This document shows positions 27,328 to 34,967 of a stretch of 64,000 bases of DNA, in pieces. The notes beneath the pieces were generated by a model. The model ran no database searches, was not told the DNA's origin, and was given only the letters and a program-made list of their open reading frames with translations. Every line of letters starts with the position of its first letter. Positions within the stretch are counted from its first letter, which is position 1. A program made the translations under genes and the position numbers. The DNA comes from Gillisia sp. CAL575 (GTDB lineage: Bacteria; Bacteroidota; Bacteroidia; Flavobacteriales; Flavobacteriaceae): NCBI RefSeq assembly GCF_000403785.1, contig NZ_APHJ01000019.1:62001-126000 (forward strand). The letters are read 5' to 3'.

Positions 27328-27765
27328 TTAAAAATTAATGGTTAATAGTTAGTGGGAAATTGAAATGGATAAGATAAAATCTTTTGAAGATCTCAATTGT
27401 TGGAAAACGGGAAGAGAATTAAGACAAGAGATTTCAACTTTAATTTTACAATTTCCAAGCTATGAAAAATTTGAATTAGTTTCTCAAATGAGAAGAGCTT
27501 CAAGATCTGTTACGCATAATAATGCTGAAGGGTATGGGAGATTTCATTATAAAGAGAACGCACAGTTTTGCAGAATTCTAGAGGGTCCTTATATGAGTTG
27601 TCAGATCAATTAATAACGGCACTAGACGAAGGTTATATAGAAGAAGAGTATTACAAAAAATTGAAGATAAAGGTTGTTGAATGTATTGCAATTTTGAATG
27701 AGTATATAAAGTATTTAATAAATGCAAATCAAACCAATAACATTTAACTTTTAATCAATTAACAT
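27328..27765 (+). mobile_element. Candidate S23 element 3 (heptamer arrays around the S23 gene)
   Basis: 5' array: TTAAAAA, TTAATGG, TTAATAG, TTAGTGG at 27328-27355. 3' array: ATAACAT, TTAACTT, TTAATCA (plus one A), TTAACAT at 27737-27765. The period is 7 on both sides. The 3' array read in reverse complement gives TTAATTGA, TTAAAAG, TTAAATG, like the 5' array. It lies entirely within the sdhA-sdhB spacer. Confidence 0.4.
27365..27747 (+). pseudogene. S23-type four-helix-bundle protein, frameshifted
   Basis: The first 70 or so codons (M-D-K-I-K-S-F-E-D-L-N-C-W-K, S-Q-M-R-R-A-S-R-S-V, N-A-E-G-Y-G-R-F) match the S23 family. The frame then runs into a stop at 27611-27613. A single missing base near 27576-27579 explains this: adding one T in G-C-A-G-A-A-T-T-C-T restores F-C-R-I-S-R-G-S-L-Y-E-L-S-D-Q-L and an open frame to the stop at 27745-27747. 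The rest of that frame is normal family sequence. Inserted between sdhA and sdhB in the operon's direction. Confidence 0.8.
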
Positions 27766-27774
27766 TATAAGGTA

Positions 27775-28518
27775 ATGAAGCTTACATTAAAAATATGGCG
27801 TCAAGAAAATGCCACAGCTAAAGGTAAAATGGTAGATTATACCATTGACGGAATAGACGGTGATATGTCTTTTCTTGAAATGTTAGATGTACTTAACGAG
27901 GAGTTGGTAAATAAAGGTGAGCAGCCAGTAGAATTTGATCACGATTGTCGTGAGGGAATTTGTGGTTCATGTTCATTACAAATTAACGGAGAACCACATG
28001 GTCCAGATAAGTTAATTACTACATGTCAATTGCACATGCGTACCTTTAAAGATGGAGATACTATTGTTATCGAACCTTTTAGAGCAAAAGCATTTCCTGT
28101 TATAAAAGACCTTATTGTAGACCGAACTGCCTTCGATAGAATTCAGCAGGCTTATGGGTATATTTCTGTAAACACCTCTGGAAACACTATAGATGCGAAT
28201 ACAATTCCTATTGAAAAGGAGAAAGCAGATGACTCTTTTAATGCTGCAACTTGTATTGGATGTGGAGCTTGTGTAGCTGCTTGTAAAAATGCAAGTGCTA
28301 TGTTATTCACTTCTGCAAAAGTTAGTCAGTTTGCATTATTACCGCAAGGAGAAGTAGAAGCAGACAGACGTGTTTTAGCAATGGTAGAGCAAATGGATCA
28401 AGAAGGTTTTGGAAACTGTACGAATACTGGGGCATGTGAGATTGAATGTCCTAAGGGAATTTCACTGGAGAACATAGCAAGAATGAATAGAGAATATTTG
28501 AAAGCTAGCGTAAAGTAA
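27775..28518 (+). CDS. sdhB: Succinate dehydrogenase iron-sulfur subunit
   Basis: The 247-residue protein carries the [2Fe-2S] ferredoxin motif (C-R-E-G-I-C-G-S-C near residue 61, with a fourth Cys near 80), the [4Fe-4S] motif [11 protein letters not shown] near 159 and the [3Fe-4S]/[4Fe-4S] cysteines in [12 protein letters not shown] near 220. It passes electrons from SdhA to the cytochrome b subunit. The ATG directly follows the end of the S23 element's 3' array. Confidence 0.96.
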   Translation: MKLTLKIWRQENATAKGKMVDYTIDGIDGDMSFLEMLDVLNEELVNKGEQPVEFDHDCREGICGSCSLQINGEPHGPDKLITTCQLHMRTFKDGDTIVIEPFRAKAFPVIKDLIVDRTAFDRIQQAYGYISVNTSGNTIDANTIPIEKEKADDSFNAATCIGCGACVAACKNASAMLFTSAKVSQFALLPQGEVEADRRVLAMVEQMDQEGFGNCTNTGACEIECPKGISLENIARMNREYLKASVK

Positions 28519-28536
28519 GTTTTTAAAAACAGTTAT

Positions 28537-28570
28537 AAAAAAATCCCGAAGTTTAGCTTCGGGATTTTTT
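28537..28570. terminator. Bidirectional terminator between sdhB and the YagU-like gene
   Basis: Perfect 11-bp arms (AAATCCCGAAG at 28541-28551 and its complement at 28557-28567) around a 5-nt loop, with A-run before and T-run after. It serves sdhB on the plus strand and the gene ending at 28573 on the minus strand. Confidence 0.85.
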
Positions 28571-28572
28571 AT

Positions 28573-29094
28573 TTAATTCCTATTTCGTTGGGATCGTTTC
28601 ATTCGTTCATTAATAAAGCTTCTTACAAACTCCGTTGTTATTCCGAAGGCTACATGTGCAATAAGTTCATTTGCCTGCATTTTAATTGGAATGTCTGTTG
28701 GTTTAGACTCTAATCCCATAAGCGGTAACGAAGTTTCATGGGTTGAAACCCAAGTAGTAGCGCCAAATATCACTCCATCTGCAATATTCATAACATCTTT
28801 GTCTTTTTTACCATATCCATAAGCGGCACCTATACTCGCTCCAAAAGGAAAATTCACTAATTGAGCTGCTAAAGCTTCATTTTCAACACTAATAGGTGTT
28901 CCTGTAATCTTTGTTGAGAGATCGTCCACAATCTTTAATTGTGCAGATTTCTGCTCTATCTTTCTAACCGGTAAGAATTCCTCAATCAAAGTTTTAACAG
29001 CTGTTCCGGCTAAACCACCAACAAATCCAGAAATTAGCCCTCTGGAAGTATTAGATAAATAAGTGTCCTTTTGTAAAAAAGCATCTAGATTCAT
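28573..29094 (-). CDS. YagU/DUF1440-like membrane protein
   Basis: The 173-residue protein has Gly/Ala-rich hydrophobic segments (S-G-F-V-G-G-L-A-G-T-A-V-K near residue 22, F-P-F-G-A-S-I-G-A-A-Y-G near 82, I-F-G-A-T-T-W near 108) and conserved H-E-T-S-L-P near 119, as in the YagU family of inner-membrane proteins. YagU is linked to acid resistance in E. coli; that role is not implied here. It is a single gene convergent with sdhB. Confidence 0.65.
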   Translation of the reverse strand: MNLDAFLQKDTYLSNTSRGLISGFVGGLAGTAVKTLIEEFLPVRKIEQKSAQLKIVDDLSTKITGTPISVENEALAAQLVNFPFGASIGAAYGYGKKDKDVMNIADGVIFGATTWVSTHETSLPLMGLESKPTDIPIKMQANELIAHVAFGITTEFVRSFINERMKRSQRNRN

Positions 29095-29198
29095 AAGTGT
29101 TTCAATTTTAAGATAAAGCTATTTATATTCTCTTTTTCCGCCAACCTTTTAACACGTATTTAATAACGGTCAATTTATTTTTTATAATTTTACTAGAC

Positions 29199-29972
29199 AT
29201 GGAAAAATTAAAAATAGCGCTTATTCAGGCAGATCTTGTCTGGGAAAATATCAATAATAATCTGAAGCAATTTGAAGGAAAGATTTTAGAGGTAACTGCT
29301 GAAGTTGATCTATTTATACTGCCAGAAATGTTTAGTACTGGCTTCACTATGAATGCTGTAAAACTGGCTGAATCTTCAAATGGTATTACTCTAAAATGGA
29401 TGAAGCGCATGGCTAAGGAAAAAAATGCTGCTCTTACAGGAAGTGTTATTACCAAGGATAATGATGAGTTTTATAACCGACTCTATTTCGTATTTCCAGA
29501 TGGAACTTATAAACACTATGATAAACGTCACACCTTTACATTAGCAAAGGAGGATGAAACTTATAGCGCTGGTAAAGATCGATTGTTGATAGAGTTTAAG
29601 GGATGGAAAATTTGCCCATTAATATGTTATGATCTTCGATTTCCTGTGTGGGCTAGAAATACGGTAGACTACGATCTATTAATCTTTGTTGCCAATTGGC
29701 CAAAAACAAGGATTCTTGCTTGGGATGTGTTGTTGCAAGCAAGGGCTATAGAAAATGTGGCTTATTGTGTTGGAGTTAATAGAACAGGACTTGATGGAAA
29801 TAAGTATGAATATATTGGACATTCTGCTATTTACGATGCTTTAGGTGCTCCATTGTGTAAATTGGAGGAAGGTGAATTTACTGAAATAGTAACCTTAGAA
29901 AAACATTCACTGCAAGAGACAAGAAACAAACTTAAATTTCTTCAGGATCGTGATAAATTTACTTTAAAATAA
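29199..29972 (+). CDS. Nitrilase-superfamily amidohydrolase (omega-amidase-like)
   Basis: The 257-residue C-N hydrolase shows the Glu-Lys-Cys triad: Glu43 in L-P-E-M-F, Lys in D-K-R-H-T-F near residue 109 and Cys in L-I-C-Y-D-L-R-F near 149. The M-F-S-T-G-F and C-Y-D-L-R-F-P signatures point to the YafV/Nit2 omega-amidase group (2-oxoglutaramate or 2-oxosuccinamate hydrolysis, methionine salvage side reaction). Substrate not proven. Its 3' end overlaps the convergent Ig-like gene by 14 nt. Confidence 0.85.
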   Translation: MEKLKIALIQADLVWENINNNLKQFEGKILEVTAEVDLFILPEMFSTGFTMNAVKLAESSNGITLKWMKRMAKEKNAALTGSVITKDNDEFYNRLYFVFPDGTYKHYDKRHTFTLAKEDETYSAGKDRLLIEFKGWKICPLICYDLRFPVWARNTVDYDLLIFVANWPKTRILAWDVLLQARAIENVAYCVGVNRTGLDGNKYEYIGHSAIYDALGAPLCKLEEGEFTEIVTLEKHSLQETRNKLKFLQDRDKFTLK

Positions 29973-31569
29973 AGCTCTGGTTAATGTCCCAGTTTGGTCT
30001 TACCTCTAAAAGTTCAGGAAAATAAATGATCTCTTCCGGATTGGTTTTCAGTAAAAAATTACCAGTATCCCATTGTCCATTCGCATTTGTATCGTAGATC
30101 ACTCTAATAAGATATTTGGCAGGAGGAATTAATTCAAAAGTAATATTACTTTGATCCTCAGATTTTTTCTCTTCTTTTATAACTCCTTTTTCATCTGTTA
30201 ATTGAACTATAATAGGATAACTCTGTACATTCTTTAAGTTCAAACGCACATTTCCATAATCAGATAAAGCTTTGGTCTTTAAGGTTCTATAGATGGTATC
30301 ATTTGTGGCGTTAAAAAAATCTGTAATCGCTCCTGGGAGTAATTGAATTTTGTACGTTTCATTTTCATTCTTCTCGAATGCAAGATGAATAGAATTCTCC
30401 AATTTCTTTAACTCCGAGGTAAATGCAACTTCAAGAGAATCTTTATTCAAGATCTTAATGAGGCTATCATCCTTAGCTGTTAAAGGAGTGTTTGCTTTTA
30501 TGAGGAAATTTTTATTAAATTCTAAAGTTCCTGAAGGTTCTGTATTAATTACTAAACTATCACTCTTCATTTCAGAAATTCGTGCAATTAAACTGGTCGT
30601 GTCCTTTTGGGAATTAAATTTGAATCTTAAGCTATCTGTTTCTACTAAAGGTTTGTACCATAAGTATAAACTATCTTTATCTATCACTTTGGTAAAGCGA
30701 TATTCAAAATCTGATGGCACTGTTGTAATAGGATCAATGGAAATACTGTCTAAGTTTGTTTTTCCTTTATATCCAACCAATATTTTTTGTTTCGCAACCT
30801 GCTTTGGTCGACCTGCTTCAAAGGCATTATTTTCTTTAAATAATTGTAAATTATAAGTTGTGTCTGCAGGTACTGTAATTGTCTCTTTTAAAAATGCTAT
30901 TTTCTCTTTTCCGGGATTATATTTATAGTCGTTATTTAGATCTCTAATTGCAACTAAATGATATTTGCCTTCTTTAATATTGCTAAGTTCAAAACTTCTA
31001 AGGCTATCTAAGGTATTAGTAATGTATCTTGGTGGAGTAGTAAACACCAGCGAGTCATTGTAGGCTTTATCTGCATCGTACAACATTATAGAAATAAATG
31101 GATCTGCCTCTTTAAGTAGCGCATCAGAAACCGTTCCTACCACAGTTAAAGAATCTATATAATCTCCTGTAGAAAAAACATATTTAAAATATGGAAGAGG
31201 ATTTCCTTCGTTATTATCAACTACACTATTCCCGAAATTTATAGCATAAGTTGTGTTTTTTCTTAAAGTATCATTTAATTTTATTCTAATGTATTTACTT
31301 GGAGAACCTAAAGGAGTTATCTCAGGCTTAATGGCCATTGGTGGCGAAATGATAATTTGTTTTTGCGCATCGTCCAATTTGATATATTCATCAAAATATA
31401 TCCTGATCTCATCTTTATTGAATTGTGTTGAATAGTTTTCAGGAGTTGCTCTTAAGAATTTTGGAGGATCAAGGTCCAAATCCCCACCTTGGGGATTTCC
31501 TTTTTTTGCACATTGTACAAATGTTAGAGAAAGAAACATGATCAATAAACCTGAAAAATATTTTTTCAT
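29959..31569 (-). CDS. Ig-like domain lipoprotein
   Basis: The 536-residue lipoprotein has its lipobox at T-F-V-Q-C (Cys20). A bacterial Ig-like domain of the Big_5 type spans about 35-135 (P-P-K-F-L-R-A-T-P near the start, F-S-T-G-D at the end). The rest is beta-rich with no catalytic motif and ends in a segment like an SdrD-type calcium-linked strand (D-T-N-A-N-G-Q-W-D near 500). It is probably surface- or periplasm-facing. Function unknown. It precedes nothing on its strand and overlaps the amidase gene end by 14 nt. Confidence 0.75.
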   Translation of the reverse strand: MKKYFSGLLIMFLSLTFVQCAKKGNPQGGDLDLDPPKFLRATPENYSTQFNKDEIRIYFDEYIKLDDAQKQIIISPPMAIKPEITPLGSPSKYIRIKLNDTLRKNTTYAINFGNSVVDNNEGNPLPYFKYVFSTGDYIDSLTVVGTVSDALLKEADPFISIMLYDADKAYNDSLVFTTPPRYITNTLDSLRSFELSNIKEGKYHLVAIRDLNNDYKYNPGKEKIAFLKETITVPADTTYNLQLFKENNAFEAGRPKQVAKQKILVGYKGKTNLDSISIDPITTVPSDFEYRFTKVIDKDSLYLWYKPLVETDSLRFKFNSQKDTTSLIARISEMKSDSLVINTEPSGTLEFNKNFLIKANTPLTAKDDSLIKILNKDSLEVAFTSELKKLENSIHLAFEKNENETYKIQLLPGAITDFFNATNDTIYRTLKTKALSDYGNVRLNLKNVQSYPIIVQLTDEKGVIKEEKKSEDQSNITFELIPPAKYLIRVIYDTNANGQWDTGNFLLKTNPEEIIYFPELLEVRPNWDINQSFILK

Positions 31570-31614
31570 TTAAATCGAAATTTTAAGCAAAGAAACAATT
31601 ATTTTTTGTTTTAG

Positions 31615-32295
31615 TCATGCTGTAAAAGCCATTGTGACAATGCTGATCTTTACATTTTCGGCTTCAAGCAGAACATCTGCACAGGCTTCTAAAGTAGCAC
31701 CCGTAGTAATAAGATCATCTACCAGCAAGATATGTTTGTTTTTAATTTTTTCAGAATTAAATAAAACAAAGCTCTCCTCAGTATTTCCCCATCTTGCAAG
31801 TCTTGTTTTAAGTGTTTGGGTTGTAGAGAAAGAGGTTTTCAAAAGAACATCATCTATATAAAGAATATTTAGAGCTTTGGCGATCTCTTGTCCAAATCCT
31901 TCTACTTGATTAAATCCTCTTGCTTCAAGTTTCTTTTTGTGAAGCGGCACTGGGATCACAATATCTATGTCCTTATAAGAATTTATTTTGGCAAGTTCTG
32001 CTCCTATCCAGGCACCTATATAAGATCCAATTTCTCGATGACCTCTATATTTTAATCGATGTATTAATTTCTGAACACTTCCTTTCTTTTTGAAAACCAA
32101 AAGAGACGTAGCATTTTCAATAGGGACTCGCCCATAGAATACTTTTCTAACAGGATTCTCGTTATCCAAATGAAAATTAGTGATGGGCAGTTCATTTATA
32201 CAGCTTGTGCAAAGAACGTTTTGATTTTTATGCAATTCAGTATCGCATATTTGGCAAATATTAGGATAAAATAAATTGATTAAATCTTGAAACAT
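31615..32295 (-). CDS. comF: ComF family phosphoribosyltransferase-like protein
   Basis: ComF proteins are needed for DNA uptake or processing in naturally competent bacteria. The N-terminal zinc finger shows C-Q-I-C near residue 15 and C-T-S-C near 29. The phosphoribosyltransferase site is I-L-L-V-D-D-L-I-T-T-G-A-T near residue 188. K-K-L-E-A-R-G-F-N-Q is the usual ComF block. Length 226 is typical. The neighbours do not include other competence genes. Confidence 0.88.
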   Translation of the reverse strand: MFQDLINLFYPNICQICDTELHKNQNVLCTSCINELPITNFHLDNENPVRKVFYGRVPIENATSLLVFKKKGSVQKLIHRLKYRGHREIGSYIGAWIGAELAKINSYKDIDIVIPVPLHKKKLEARGFNQVEGFGQEIAKALNILYIDDVLLKTSFSTTQTLKTRLARWGNTEESFVLFNSEKIKNKHILLVDDLITTGATLEACADVLLEAENVKISIVTMAFTA

Positions 32296-32354
32296 TAGTT
32301 AATGTATTGTAATTTCGCTAATTAAACCATTAATTTACAAACTAAATCACATTT

Positions 32355-33239
32355 ATGATGACCGAAACAAAAAGTAATACGGCCCTTAAGATTTTAACAG
32401 GGATTTTGGCCGTTGCCCTAGTGGCGCTGGGTATTTATACGGTTAAATTTTATAATGAAGAAAAAGAAAACAAGGCTATACTTCAAAAGGAAAAAACTGT
32501 TATTGAAGATGAGTTGAATGATCTTATTGTTAAGTATGATGAAGCTATTGCAACCAATGAAGTGATGGACCAGGATATGGTAAATGCAAGAGAGCGTATT
32601 TCTAGATTGTTAGATTCTGTTAAAGATTCTGAAGCAAACCTTGTGTTGATCTCCAGATATAGACGAGAGATCGGGGCATTAAAAAGTGAAAAAGATAGAT
32701 TATTTAGAGTGGTAGATAGTTTAAGCAATCAAACACGAATGATGGCATTGACCATAGACAGTACAAATACAGTATTGGCTCAGCGAGTACGTTTAGCAGA
32801 TTCATTACAAGTGAATAACCAGAGTCTTTCTACAAAGGTAGATAAGGCTTCACAGTTAAAAATCACCTCTCTAAAAGGAGAAGGGGTTATAGTGAGGAAT
32901 AGCGGGAAATTGATTGAGAATGATAAAACTCGTAGAATAGACCAAATAAGAACGTGTTTTACAATTAGTTCTAATGACCTTGCTCCTTCTGGAGAAAAAA
33001 CTATGTATGTGCAAGTTTACAATCCAGATAACGAGTTAGTTGGAGATCAAATTGCCGTGAAACATGAAGGCGGGGTTATGATGTACAGTGCAACTTCTAC
33101 GGTTTTTTATGAAAAGGAAGAATTAGATGTATGTATCCTTTCAAAAACTCAAGGAGATAAATTAGTAGACGGAGCTTATAAGGTTTATGTTTATGAAGGT
33201 TCCCAACTTATTGGTACTTCAACTTTCAACCTTAATTAA
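32355..33239 (+). CDS. Membrane-anchored coiled-coil protein of unknown function
   Basis: The 294-residue protein has one membrane span (about 13-30), a long coiled coil (35-175, charged heptads such as E-K-T-V-I-E-D-E-L) and a C-terminal beta domain (about 190-294). No signal-peptide cleavage site is clear, so it is probably anchored in the inner membrane facing the periplasm. No family is recognised. It lies between comF (divergent) and glyS, and is followed by a terminator. Confidence 0.7.
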   Translation: MMTETKSNTALKILTGILAVALVALGIYTVKFYNEEKENKAILQKEKTVIEDELNDLIVKYDEAIATNEVMDQDMVNARERISRLLDSVKDSEANLVLISRYRREIGALKSEKDRLFRVVDSLSNQTRMMALTIDSTNTVLAQRVRLADSLQVNNQSLSTKVDKASQLKITSLKGEGVIVRNSGKLIENDKTRRIDQIRTCFTISSNDLAPSGEKTMYVQVYNPDNELVGDQIAVKHEGGVMMYSATSTVFYEKEELDVCILSKTQGDKLVDGAYKVYVYEGSQLIGTSTFNLN

Positions 33240-33257
33240 TAAAAAAACAAATTTCAC

Positions 33258-33291
33258 AAACCGCCTTGAGATTTATCAGGGCGGTTTTTTT
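33258..33291 (+). terminator. Terminator of the coiled-coil gene
   Basis: 12-nt arms at 33258-33269 and 33276-33287 pair with one G-U, followed by seven T. It overlaps the candidate glyS promoter. Confidence 0.8.
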
Positions 33292-33298
33292 ATTTTTG
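33266..33298 (+). promoter_or_regulatory. Promoter of glyS nested in the upstream terminator
   Basis: TTG at 33266-33268 lies in the 5' arm of the upstream terminator, and TATTTTTG at 33291-33298 in its T-rich end, with a 22-nt spacer. The glyS ATG is at 33303, four bases after the -7 element, so the transcript would be leaderless or nearly so. Confidence 0.5.
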
Positions 33299-33302
33299 TG
33301 AT

Positions 33303-34841
33303 ATGGCAAAACAAGAAGATTTATTTAAAAATGTAGTTTCCCATGCTAAAGAGTATGGATATATTTTCGCTTCTAGTGAAATATACGATGGATTAAGTGC
33401 TGTTTACGACTACGGTCAGAACGGAGCTGAATTAAAAAAGAACATAAAAGAGTACTGGTGGAAAAGTATGGTGCAATTGCATCAGAATATTGTGGGGATA
33501 GATGCTTCTATTCTTATGCACCCAAAAACATGGAAAGCCTCTGGTCACGTAGATGCTTTTACAGATCCTTTAATAGATAATAAAGATTCCAAAAAAAGAT
33601 ACCGTGCAGATGTTTTGGTAGAAGATTATGCTGAAAAATTAAACATCAAAGCATTAAAAGAGATAGCTAAGGCTAAGAAACGATTTGGAGATGCGTTTAA
33701 TGAAGAAGAATTTGTTTCTACAAACCCGCGAGTGCTTGGATATTTAGCAGACAGAAAACGAATTTTAGAGCGATTGGCGAGTTCTTTAACTAAAGAAGAT
33801 CTTGAAGATGTAAAGGCATTAATTGAAGAATTAGAAATTGCCGATCCCGATACAGGTTCCCGTAATTGGACGGAAGTTCGCCAGTTCAATTTGATGTTTG
33901 GTACTAAAATGGGTGCTTCTGCAGACACTTCTACCGATCTTTATTTGAGACCAGAAACTGCACAAGGGATTTTTGTGAACTTTGCAAATGTTCAGAAAAC
34001 AGGAAGAATGAAAATTCCATTTGGAATTGCTCAAATTGGGAAGGCTTTCAGAAACGAAATAGTAGCAAGACAATTCATCTTTAGAATGCGAGAATTTGAA
34101 CAAATGGAAATGCAATTTTTTGTGCGTCCAGGAGATGAGATGAAATGGTATGAGCACTGGAAAGAGCAACGTATTAAGTGGCATTATTCCCTTAATTTAG
34201 GTGAAGAGAATTATAGATTTCACGATCACGAGAAATTAGCGCATTATGCAAATGCCGCAGCAGATATAGAATTTAATTTCCCATTTGGATTTAAAGAATT
34301 GGAAGGAATTCATTCTAGAACAGATTTTGACCTTAAAGCGCATGAAGAATTCTCAGGGAAAAAACTTAGGTTTTTTGATCCAGAATTGAATGAGAATTAT
34401 GTGCCTTATGTGATAGAAACATCTATAGGTCTAGATAGAATGTTCTTAGCAGTTCTTTCTTCATCTTTAAAAGAAGAAACACTAGAAGATGGTTCTTCTA
34501 GAACGGTATTAAAATTACCGGCAATTTTGGCACCAACAAAAGCAGCTATTTTACCGCTAGTTAAGAAAGATGGATTGCCAGAGTTAGCTCAAAAGATCAT
34601 AGATGATCTTAAGTGGGATTTTAAAGTTCAGTATGACGAAAAAGATGCTATTGGTAGAAGATATAGAAGACAAGATGCTGCTGGAACACCGCTATGTATA
34701 ACTGTAGATCATGATTCTTTAGAGGATAATTCGGTAACTATTAGATATAGGGATACAATGGAGCAGAAACGTGTTGCGATCTCTGAGTTGCCTAAACTGA
34801 TAAATCAAGAAATCGATTTTAAACACTGGATGAAGGACTAA
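33303..34841 (+). CDS. glyS: Glycine-tRNA ligase (dimeric type)
   Basis: The 512-residue class II synthetase is of the eukaryote/archaea-like dimeric form, not the two-subunit form. It starts with an N-terminal D-G-L-S-A-V-Y-D-Y-G-Q-N-G block (near residue 28) and has motif 2 region F-R-N-E-I near 245, and I-G-L-D-R-M near 378 as motif 3. The C-terminal anticodon-binding domain covers about 410-512. It stands alone, with its terminator at 34863-34900. Confidence 0.95.
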   Translation: MAKQEDLFKNVVSHAKEYGYIFASSEIYDGLSAVYDYGQNGAELKKNIKEYWWKSMVQLHQNIVGIDASILMHPKTWKASGHVDAFTDPLIDNKDSKKRYRADVLVEDYAEKLNIKALKEIAKAKKRFGDAFNEEEFVSTNPRVLGYLADRKRILERLASSLTKEDLEDVKALIEELEIADPDTGSRNWTEVRQFNLMFGTKMGASADTSTDLYLRPETAQGIFVNFANVQKTGRMKIPFGIAQIGKAFRNEIVARQFIFRMREFEQMEMQFFVRPGDEMKWYEHWKEQRIKWHYSLNLGEENYRFHDHEKLAHYANAAADIEFNFPFGFKELEGIHSRTDFDLKAHEEFSGKKLRFFDPELNENYVPYVIETSIGLDRMFLAVLSSSLKEETLEDGSSRTVLKLPAILAPTKAAILPLVKKDGLPELAQKIIDDLKWDFKVQYDEKDAIGRRYRRQDAAGTPLCITVDHDSLEDNSVTIRYRDTMEQKRVAISELPKLINQEIDFKHWMKD

Positions 34842-34862
34842 TTTAAAGCTCCCTTTTTGTAA

Positions 34863-34900
34863 ATAAAAGCGGCAATTAATATATTAATTGCCGCTTTTAT
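34863..34900. terminator. Terminator after glyS
   Basis: A near-perfect palindrome with 18-bp arms (34863-34880 and 34883-34900) and a 2-nt loop, T-rich on the plus side. It can act in both directions. Confidence 0.85.
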
Positions 34901-34967
34901 TTATTTTATTTTTTATAAATGCCTATTTTTAAGTTTTAATAATAGGATGCTCTCCTTGTACGCTAAT

